From Paraglomus occultum (Eukaryota; Glomeromycota; Glomeromycetes; Paraglomerales; Paraglomeraceae): 56,534 nt of DNA. The notes below the pieces were generated by a model that saw nothing but the letters and a program-made list of their open reading frames with translations, ran no database searches and was not told where the DNA came from. Position 1 is the first letter of the stretch. Every line of letters starts with the position of its first letter. Location: the NCBI GenBank assembly GCA_910592205.1, contig CAJVPJ010000051.1, positions 1 to 56,534 of the forward strand, given 5' to 3'. Below are positions 49,159-56,534 of the stretch, piece by piece. Position numbers and translations under genes: made by a program.

Positions 49159-49193
49159 CCGAATATACAGATCAGAGTGTATTCGGGAGCTTT
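49159..49193. repeat. Short hairpin
   Basis: CCCGAATATAC and GTGTATTCGGG form a stem with one mismatch around a loop of about nine bases. It lies in a region with an open minus-strand frame (49,033-49,260) of no recognisable content. Confidence 0.5.
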
Positions 49194-50496
49194 TGATGCT
49201 ACCCCTCCAAGACACAAACGTCTCGACTTGCATGCTTTCGATAATAATAAAAGTAAACATGTTACTTATTATTTTGATCTACACGCATGTTAGAAGCAGT
49301 TCCAATAATCTAAGAATTCAACTTTCGCTTGTTCGTCTCCCATTGTCTGACTGTTGAAAAAAATTTTTCATTTATTTTCCTCTGCTGTTGCACCGAAAGG
49401 GTAATTAGTGATCGAAATGGAGTTGGGCTAAGCCCCATTCGGATAATACGCAGCAGTGAATATTAAAGGTAGAGTTGGACAAAGACCGTAAATTGGGGGA
49501 AATGTGGGATATTATTAATAGACTGCTGTACTCACTGTTGATGGGATTTTAAGTGGGAACATTACTAGCTACGTTTGATTAATGTTGAGGCTTGTGCTTT
49601 TCGTTCTGTTAGTAAAGGGGAAAGAGAAAAAAAAATATGTTTACATTGTCGTAGTTTTTGGGTTAACGAATTTAATATCTAAAGATTATATCTATCTAAT
49701 TGATGGGTTGTGTGTTACCGTAATCTTTGTCGACATCATATTACATAATGATTGCCCTACTCATGTGACATGTGTCAAAAAGAGTGATCAAACGTTCGGT
49801 AATAAAACGGTGACTTTTGGATCATATTATTCGTGACTCGCAAATCGAATGTTTTGATATTTTGTCAGGCAAGTTTATTTACGATAGAGTTGAATACTAA
49901 AACCTGTCTATCTAAAAACGAGGCTTTTAGTCAGCTTGCGGTCTGATTTCCGAAACTAGCAGAAGAAAAACTGACGGTCATTCGATGTCAGCATAATACG
50001 TTGACCAGACGTCAGAATCACGCAGTAATGAGGTTACACCAATTTTAAGTCCATCCTCAACGAAGACTGAAAAAAAAAGAGTTTTTGGCGTTACTCATAA
50101 TGCGTTTGTTAGTAACTTTTTCACAAAACAAAAATAATAACCCGTGAATGCATTACAAATCCGAAAGCTGCATATTGCTCGAATCAATTACGTAAATTCA
50201 CTTCTTTTTATTTTTTATAATAATAAAGTATGAGGCTCGACAAATAATTACATCTACTGTACGGTGAACCTGCTCTATCTATACAGTAAGCGTCCAGTCA
50301 TTTTGAAGCAGTTTTGAAAGGCGCGATATTTAGGTGTAAAGAAATGTTAATGTCGAATTAATATTTATTAAATCAATTTAAACTCATCCAATTAAGAACG
50401 AGTTTTATTACTATTACGTTAATATTTAATTTAATAAATTAAGAATATAGTTACATTGTTTTAATAGTATGGTGCGCCAACTCTATAAAACCACTT

Positions 50497-50635
50497 GTCT
50501 TTAAAATCTTCAGCTCAATATAGAGGCTTTTTTTTTGGAAAATCTGCCAATAATTATGTTTATTGCGACATGCTTACAAAGTTACTGGCTAGTTTGTCAT
50601 AAAAACGGCTCTACGTTGAGCTGAAAGGTTTAAAC
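50497..50635. mobile_element. Inverted-repeat (MITE-like) element next to the bacterial block
   Basis: AAATCTTCAGCTCAATATAG on the left is matched by AAACCTTTCAGCTCAACGTA read inversely from the right. About 45 bp at each end can be aligned at roughly 75 percent identity. TTTTTCAGCTCAAC also occurs at about 24,985 within the other MITE-like element, suggesting a shared family. It lies about 200-700 bp from the boundary with Mollicutes-type DNA. Confidence 0.45.
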
Positions 50636-50846
50636 TTGGAGTACATTTTATAAGCTTTTCCGAAAAATTGGTGAAAGCGATAGTGATTCGTGTAGCTCGT
50701 GTGACGTGGGATTTTCTGATTAATATCTCCCTATAAAAAGTCGAGGCGAAATAACAGAAACTAATCAACATCTAAAACTTTATTCAATAACTCGTTAATG
50801 TGATTTATACTTCTTTACCGTCCACTTTCATAGCAGCCGCAGATTA

Positions 50847-51281
50847 CTAAATACAGGTAAAATCAAATAGTGGCATTATTTTTGTTCTGCCCACCCGCAT
50901 TATCACAAGTAATTTTTCACCTTTGTTCAATTTCTTGATTTCATCGAATACCAGGATCAGTGTACCATTAGGGGCCTTTGCCAATAATTTTATCTTCATC
51001 GAGTATGTAATTAATTTGTTCGCGTACTGCCTCATCTTGAATACCAAAAAACGAGCAAGGATTTTGAATTTTGTAATAACATAACACTTTACCAATTCAT
51101 TAGCATAATCACTAACCCATAGGCAACAATTGCTTTTTAGAATGTCCTGCTCCGTAATAAATTGCTGACAAATGCCGCAGGAAAATTCCTTTAAATAGTT
51201 AGTTAATCGTTCAGCCTTTTTTTTGTTTAGTTTCTCAACCACTCAATTTTTTAAAATCTCTTGCATTTGTTGTTTCAACAT
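50847..51281 (-). CDS. Small protein of unknown function, probably Mollicutes-type
   Basis: From ATG 51281 the frame reads 144 residues if the single UGA (51245-51243) is tryptophan. With the standard code it starts only at GTG 51242 (131 aa). The N-terminus is a Lys/Gln-rich helix. A Cys-rich piece follows (CGICQQF, SNCCLW), then basic hydrophobic sequence ending FDFTCI. TGG is also used for Trp. The UGA, the AT-rich codons and the neighbours to the right suggest this is the first bacterial gene. If so, the boundary with fungal DNA lies at or left of about 50,850. No family is recognised. Confidence 0.45.
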
Positions 51282-51424
51282 CTCTACTTGACTTTCAACT
51301 TTGGTTTTTTTAAGATTTAAGTGTCTTTGTTTGGGATTTTACCGTAAATATTATTATTTTTAGGACAAGAAAAAAAGTTTTAGGTAGAAGTTGCCTAAGT
51401 AAGTATTTTAAAATACAATATATT

Positions 51425-51682
51425 ATGAGAGGACACAATGTAAATATCTACTTTTCCGAGAAAACTTATAATAAAATTAAGCCTTTAATCGCTCAAAGAA
51501 AAGTCAGTGAGTTTGTTAATCAAGCCGTAGAAAAAGAACTAGCCAAAGAGCAAAAGAAAGAAAAAGCCGAGTTAAGAAAAAAGTTAATCGCTGCTTACCA
51601 AAGACAAGCCAAAAATAAGAAATTACAGGCTGAATTATCTTTGTGAGATAGCATATCAGGAGACGGCTTAAATGACAGGTAA
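51425..51682 (+). CDS. Antitoxin-like small protein of a type II toxin-antitoxin pair
   Basis: 85 residues when UGA 51644-51646 is read as Trp; under the standard code it would end there at 73. It begins with a short strand-helix segment (NVNIYFSEKTYNKIKPLI, SEFVNQAVEKELAKE) typical of ribbon-helix-helix-type antitoxin DNA-binding ends, then a Lys/Glu-rich helix that would be the toxin-binding part. Its 3' end overlaps the start of the downstream toxin by 11 bp in a different frame, the usual layout of co-translated antitoxin-toxin operons. Such antitoxins bind the toxin and repress their own promoter. Confidence 0.65.
51656..51674 (+). promoter_or_regulatory. Shine-Dalgarno site and start of the toxin gene
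   Basis: AGGAG at about 51,657-51,661 sits ten bases before ATG 51672. A bacterial ribosome-binding site inside the end of the antitoxin gene supports translational coupling and a bacterial origin. Confidence 0.6.
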
Positions 51683-52061
51683 AAAACAGAGTAATAAGGC
51701 ACTTCCGTTTCCAAAACAAGGAGAAATCTGATTAGTGAAATTCCCACCTACCAAGGAAGACCGCAAACCAATCCGACCTTGCTTAGTAATTAGTGATAAT
51801 ATCCAAAACGAGTATGCTAAATGAATAGTAGTTATCTCTCTAACTACGGAAGATATTAAGACCATTGAACCCTTTGAAGTTTTTGTTGAGAATACACCAG
51901 AAACTGGACTGGATTACCCCAGTAAACTCCAATTAAATTATCCCTGCACCATTGATCGAGTAAGATTAAAAGAGCATTTAGGAGTTTTAAATAGAAAAAG
52001 AGTTAGAGAACTAAGGAAAGCCTGACAGATTGCTTTTGATAGTGAAAATTGGGAGTGGTAG
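51672..52061 (+). CDS. MazF/PemK-family toxin-like protein (UGA read as Trp)
   Basis: ATG 51672 to TAG 52061, 129 residues in the Mollicutes code. Three in-frame UGA codons (codons 20, 51 and 118) stand where Trp is expected; two TGG lie at the C-terminus. The first UGA falls in the family motif at the start of the fold (GEI-Trp), followed by RPCLVISD, both hallmarks of the MazF/PemK/Kid endoribonuclease fold. Members cut mRNA when freed from the antitoxin. Length is slightly above the family's usual 105-120. In a fungal nucleus the first UGA would truncate it after 19 residues, so it would not be expressed as a functional toxin there. The frame is otherwise intact. Confidence 0.7.
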
Positions 52062-52085
52062 TGGTTTAAAAAAAATAAATAAATT

Positions 52086-52277
52086 ATGCCAAAGAAGAAA
52101 AAACTGCTCACACTACCAAAAGAAAAGCTAAAAAAACACAATTACGACGAGGAGAAAACAAAAAAGGAATTAAATAAATGAATAAAAATAGTAAAAATAA
52201 TATTATCACACGACAATACAGTAATTTCACTAATTACTAATTTTAAAAACTTAAAAAAACAGTTGTTAGTCTGTTAA
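52086..52277 (+). CDS. Small Lys-rich hypothetical protein
   Basis: 63 residues if one UGA (after ELNK) is read as Trp. The N-terminus is very basic (MPKKKKLLTLPKEKLKKH), then hydrophobic. It lies between the toxin gene and gatB on the same strand, 24 bp after the toxin stop. It may be a real short gene of the same operon or a chance frame in Lys-rich sequence. Confidence 0.35.
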
Positions 52278-52325
52278 AATTGGAATAGATAACACTTTAA
52301 AAACAACAAAACAAACTTATAAAGA

Positions 52326-53865
52326 ATGGGTAATCAAGAAGAGAAATCATTAAAAATTTTACTAGGCTTAGAAATTCACATTACCCTTAACAGTCAAAAA
52401 AAAATCTTTAATTGAGAGAACACTTATCAGGGAGATATTTCTCCCAACAGTCAAGTAGGTCCATGAGAACTAGGCTATTTAGGAGTTTTACCAATCATTA
52501 ATCCTGAAGTTATTTTACTAGGGTTAAAATTAGCCTCTGCCTTGGAAATGAAAATTAACCAAACTATCCTTTTTGACCGCAAAATCTATAATTATTTTGA
52601 TTTACCAAAAGGCTACCAAATTACTCAACAAGAACTTCCCTTTGCTAATTCTGGCTACTTGCCAATTGTTAAAGAAAATACAATAAAAAAAATACCAATT
52701 AAAACTCTTCAACTAGAGGAAGATACTGCTAAAAGCATTTACGATAAAGAAGGAATTAAATTAGATTTTAATCGGGCGGGTAATCCCTTAGTCGAGTTAG
52801 TCACTGAACCAATTTTTTCGGAAGTAGAAACAGTTTTAATATTCATCAAGCAACTCCAAAATCTTTTGCGTTATTTAGAGGTTTCTGAAGCCAAAATGGA
52901 AAAGGGACAATTGAGGGTAGATTTAAATTTTTCTTTGAAATTAGGAAATAATTATTCCACACCACGCTATGAAATCAAGAATCTTAATTCACTTAGTAAT
53001 ATCGAAAAGGCTTTAAAGCATGAAATTAACAAGCACCAACTGTTATTTTCTCAACAAAAAAGCCCTCCCGCTAGCCAAACACTAGGCTTTGACGAAGCTA
53101 AGCAAATTACCAATGCTAATCGTGAAAAAACTGACTATTTCTATTTGCCAGAATTTAATATTCCTCCCATAAGACTGAAAAAAACAGAAATACAAAAAAT
53201 AAATAAAAATTTGCCGAAATTACCTTGGCAACATTGAAAAGAAAATAAAGGAAATAGATTTAGAAACTGCTAAGACACTTCTCAAAAACGCACTTTTGTT
53301 GAAAACTTTCGATTTTTTAGAAAAGAAAGGACTGACTAAAAAGGAAAGTAAAAATTGAACCGCCTTTTATCTAAATTATTTATCTCCACATTTTGAAGAA
53401 AAGAATATTGATTTATTTGCTAAAAAATGAAAGTCTTACTCTGGACTGTTTGAATATTGAAAAGAAAAAAAACTAGACAATAAAGAGATAATTGAAATAG
53501 TCCATTCTCTTTTAGCAACCAATAAAACTTTTCCTACTTTGGTGAAAAAATATGATAAAAAAACAATCATTAATAAGGATTTAATAGAAATGGAATTAAA
53601 AAACTTATGAAATACTGAATTGGAAAAAAAAGTTATTACCGATCAGCAACGAGTTCAAAATTACCTACTGGGACAAATAAAAAAAAAATTTCCTGATTAT
53701 CCTTTAAAAGAAATCATCGGAACTATTATTAACTTTCTTAAAAAAAAAGAATTAAAAAGTGGGAAAAAAGACTTTTCTAATAATTCAAAAATTCTTTTCA
53801 ATTATCAGGGGAAACGGTTAGGCTCCCCACATCTTTATAATAGAACAACAATTAAGAAAGAATAA
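52326..53865 (+). pseudogene. gatB: gatB, Asp/Glu-tRNA amidotransferase subunit B, frameshifted
   Basis: Part 1 runs from ATG 52326 in frame to about 53,234. Part 2 continues in the +1 frame from about 53,230 to TAA 53865. Together they make about 515 residues, near the family length (about 480). The subunit serves GatCAB, which converts Glu-tRNA(Gln) to Gln-tRNA(Gln). Matches include LLGLEIHITLN at the start, FDRKIYNYFDLPKGYQITQ, DFNRAGNPLVELVTEP and LRVDLNFSL. The C-terminal tail (VITDQQRVQNYLLGQI) resembles the YqeY-like tRNA-binding end. UGA for Trp occurs at codons 30 and 47 and at least four times in part 2. The zinc-site Cys residues of many GatB are absent (GPWELGYLG region). gatB is normally essential, so a frameshift implies a dead copy or a sequence error. 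Confidence 0.8.
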
Positions 53866-53908
53866 CATTTTAAAACCCTTATTTGTTAACTGAAAACACT
53901 TCACATAA

Positions 53909-53944
53909 GGAAAAACGGAAATTTAAATCCGGTTTCCTTTTTTT
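53909..53944. terminator. Rho-independent terminator between convergent genes
   Basis: GGAAAAACGGA and TCCGGTTTCC form a stem with a small bulge around an AATTTAAA loop. The stem is followed by TTTTTTT on the plus strand and preceded by an A-rich stretch on the other side. It lies between gatB (ending 53865) and the convergent surface-protein gene (ending 53964) and could serve both strands. This is a bacterial-type signal. Confidence 0.7.
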
Positions 53945-53963
53945 ATTCGTCCTTTATTTAAGA

Positions 53964-56534
53964 TTACTCTTCCTCTTCATCACTACTGTTATTTTTCATG
54001 AAATAAACAATAGCGCCAACAATTAAAGCAATGCATGCAAAGATCGTAATAATTCCTAATGGAGTTTGATAAAAAGGCTTATCTTTATCATTATTGTCAT
54101 TAGGAGAATTAGTTTTTTTCATCTCTGAAACTCGCTCCCTAACCTCCCTAATTAATTCATCAATAGTAACTCTTTCTGTATCTTCTAATCCCTCATAGAC
54201 TGTTTTAGCACTACCATTAGACTGGAATTTTTGCAAGCTAGTTAATTTCCCTTCAAGAGCATTTACTTGACTATTATCAGAATAATCTGGGTCAGTTTTC
54301 AAATTAATTTTATTTCAGAAATGATCAACCAAATTTGTTAATTCAGTCACTTCCGGAGAAGTTGGCTTGCTTTTTAAACTAGCAAGTAACTTTTTCCGAG
54401 GAAAGAACTTTTTAGTGAAAACTTTTTTTTGTTCATCATCAAGTCCTGTGACACTATTAAAAGCCGTTTCTGCTTCATTTACTTTATCTTTGCTATCTGC
54501 TTTATCTAACTTAATTTGCTCAACAATTTCTCTTATTTTTGCTTCAAATTTACCCAACGCCTCTAAAATTGTTTCTGGATAACCTTTGCCAGCAGGATCC
54601 TTTTTTACTTTGTTTGCAGCAGTTCAAGCACCAGTAGATCCTTTTCTTAATTTAGACAAATTAACATAAACTTCATTACCTTCCTGACTATTTTCTTTCT
54701 TACCATCTCCCTTCTTGGCTTCTTTAAGGATTTTAACCACCTTTTTAAGCACTTCCTTATCACTTTCAATACCAATAATTACTTGGTCGAAAGACGTTTT
54801 AACTTCATTACTATCAGCTGCTTTACCTAAAATTTCACCAATTGCTTTTTTTAAATTCTCTTTAACTGTTTCAATACTATCATCGCTAACATTCTTAACT
54901 TTTTCTCATGCTCCATCACACAATTTTACATTACCATCTTTAAATTCATCATCATTAACCAAATCTCAGGCAGTTTTTTGTAATTTCTTAATTGGGTCAG
55001 TTTCGGCAGTTGTCAGTGCTCGGTAAGCCGCTATTTTATTTTTGGCCGCAACTTTTTTATCGTTAGTAGCATTATCATCTTAGGCATCTTTCAATACTTT
55101 TACTATTTCCACTACTTCTTTGAATCTTTTATAACCCTCTGAATTTGCATCACCTTTTCCTCCATTACTTCCAATTATTTTTGCACTAGTTCATAATTTA
55201 GCAAATTTATTACCATAATTGGCACCTTTAGCAGCATCTATCTCATTTTCTAAAGCAGTTTTTATGCCTAAAAGAACATTAATTTGGTCTTCTCAACATT
55301 CCCAAATTTTCTTCTTATTCGGGTCGCTAACATTATACTCTGTTTTCAACTTTTCTGCCTCTGCCTTTTTTTCCTCTGGAGTAGATTTACCCTTAGCTGC
55401 TTCATATTTTTGAGCAAAGTCATATACTAGATCATAAGCTGCCTTAGCTTTAGTTCTTGGGTCATTCGGACCCGTGTTGGTGTTGGTTTTAAAATTACTA
55501 CCAGCTCAATTAGAGCTACCTTTAATTTCATCACCACTCCTATCATATAAAAAAGTAGTCCCAAAATCTCCTGCTAATAATCAACCAAAATAAAGATTTA
55601 AATGGTCTAAGGCACTTCTTGCCGGGTTTACTTTATCACAAAAATGTTTATACACGTAAACTTTATTACTACCCACTGTTTTTTCTTTTCAACGGTCATC
55701 AAGATACTTGCTACCTGGTTTAAAATAAGCATGTCCGAAAAAGATTAAGTCAATTGCTTCATCGACAGTTGGAGCCACCTCAGCTACCGCACACAAATAA
55801 GTTGTTTGTCCATCTTTCGCACTTTTTACAGCAAAAGGAGTTGATGAAGTTGGGTCATAAACTGAAAATTACCGTATAGGTCGCCATGACCAGTAAAAAA
55901 GTTACTGTCATTAGAAAAATCTTCTATTTTATAACCTCGAAAATCCTTAATCGTTTTGTTAGCATCATACTCCTTCAAATCAAGAAACAACAAAAATCCC
56001 ATCAACGCAACTTTTAGTGATTTTGCCCGCATTGGCAGCCTGCCCGCCAAATTCCAAGTTTAGATTTTCATTTGCAGCACTAATTTTTTTGTCATTTTTA
56101 CCAAGGGAAACCGTAACACTATTAAGTGCACCAACCGTTTGATTGACATCAAAAACCGGTACTCCTCTATATTTACCACCCTTAATTGTGAATATTTTAG
56201 CATTATTAGTTAAATAGTTGGTATTAGCTACTACTTCTGATGCGGCTGTATCCGAAATATTATTGAGATTTAACCATTGAGCATTACCAGTTAATTTACC
56301 ATAATTTGCTCCTACCCCTTCATCTGTTTTGTGAACAGCCGATTTTGCTGTTTGCTACGGAATTACTTAATTGGTCAAAATTCCACCCCGAGTATTTTGG
56401 ATCGGGTGACAAGTTGGTGAAACGCATGTATTTTGTGACTCATTTGTATAACTTAGATTCGAACACCAACTTGGTCACTTGATCATAAATAGTGACAATT
56501 CGCGAGTAGACGTCTGAGAGGGAAATGGAATACA
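53964..56534 (-). pseudogene. Large Lys/Asp/Glu-rich surface-type protein with C-terminal membrane anchor, broken
   Basis: Read right to left with UGA as Trp, one long gene spans at least 2.5 kb and continues past the window edge. From about 55,855 down to 53,964 the frame is continuous except for a TAA at 55,082-55,080. Left of that break it is helical and charged (for example EGYKRFKEVVEIVKVL, KEVLKKVVKILKEAKKGDG, two similar blocks that hint at repeats). The last 35 residues hold a hydrophobic helix (GIITIFACIALIVGAIVYFM) and an acidic tail (SSDEEEE), giving a C-terminal anchor. Frame changes are needed near 55,855-55,875, about 55,965-56,040 and about 56,340-56,360. No family is recognised; a surface-exposed or secreted endosymbiont protein is likely. 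UGA and TGG are both used. Confidence 0.6.
56352..56534 (-). other. Higher-GC end segment, origin unclear
   Basis: The last about 180 bp are visibly richer in G and C than the preceding Mollicutes-type DNA. On the minus strand one frame is open throughout (SLSDVYSRIVTIYDQVTKLV, then PDPKYSGWNFDQ) with a single UGA between YK and VTK. That favours a UGA=Trp gene, perhaps the N-terminal part of the surface protein after a frame break. The plus strand is also open over about 120 bp (WSKFHPEYFGSGDKLVKRMY), so a return to host DNA cannot be excluded. Confidence 0.4.

Larger units (their letters stand above)
48859..50846. other. Last fungal-type segment before the bacterial block
   Basis: No convincing gene. 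It contains a hairpin (49,159-49,193), a transposon-like inverted repeat (50,497-50,635) and AT-rich spacer. Base composition and the absence of long UGA-tolerant frames match the fungal part, so the fungal/bacterial boundary should lie near the right end of this segment or just beyond. Confidence 0.45.

Noticed and set aside
49430-49462. Sequence reminiscent of a 16S rRNA CAGCAGTGAATATT motif
   Set aside because: Only about 15 bases match and the flanks do not fit rRNA; probably chance.
51516-52141. Minus-strand frames opposite the toxin-antitoxin pair
   Set aside because: Low-complexity Phe/Leu/Ser translations of the opposite strand; the plus frames match known families once UGA is read as Trp.
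54367-55413. Plus-strand Ser/Leu/Phe-rich frames
   Set aside because: Antisense shadows of the Lys/Asp/Glu-rich minus-strand surface-protein gene.
1-56534. CRISPR array or phage
   Set aside because: No regularly spaced identical repeats with unique spacers, and no phage structural genes were seen in either the fungal or the bacterial part.

Overview
Positions 1 to about 50,800 look like an AT-rich, intron-rich nuclear contig of an early-diverging fungus. Genes are sparse, introns are short GT-AG, and the coding set is fungal: vacuolar ATPase subunit c, dihydrofolate reductase, a kinesin-4-type motor, a Dlt1-type membrane protein, a homeodomain protein and a one-finger zinc-finger protein. 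From about 50,850 to the right end the sequence is bacterial. It is AT-richer and its reading frames only make sense if UGA encodes tryptophan, the Mollicutes code. It carries an antitoxin/toxin pair, gatB (tRNA amidotransferase) and a long surface-type protein. A UGA=Trp bacterium next to fungal DNA points to the Mollicutes-related endobacteria of arbuscular mycorrhizal and related Mucoromycota fungi. The host is therefore probably a glomeromycotinan or close relative; this is inference.

Layout. 1-5,400: the 5' part of a beta-propeller-like minus-strand gene that runs off the left edge, a decayed duplicate of it at about 3.14-3.67 kb, a MITE with 10-bp flanking repeats, and a two-exon Gly/Asn-rich protein. 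5,400-13,700: a zinc-finger gene, a pogo/Tigger-like relic and other repeats. 13,700-18,900: compact cluster of VMA3, DHFR and, converging on them, the homeobox gene. 21,100-24,400: a small acidic nuclear-type protein, a duplicated non-coding repeat and DLT1. 24,400-37,000: about 12 kb with only weak gene candidates, simple repeats and a G-rich minisatellite. 37,030-42,452: a seven-exon kinesin whose tail has about 15 R/K-R-x-S/T sites. 42,500-50,800: mostly non-coding, with one probable membrane-protein gene and one orphan terminal exon.

50,850-56,534: Mollicutes-type DNA. The toxin/antitoxin pair is intact under code 4. gatB has a frameshift. The surface-protein gene has a TAA nonsense codon and at least two or three frame breaks. 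A terminator-like hairpin lies between gatB and the convergent surface gene. The adjoining fungal genes are open throughout. The main question is whether this is endosymbiont DNA integrated and decaying in a fungal chromosome, or a chimeric contig with a poorly polished bacterial end.

All exon structures were deduced by eye from splice signals and frame continuity. Family assignments rest on recognised motifs, with no database search.
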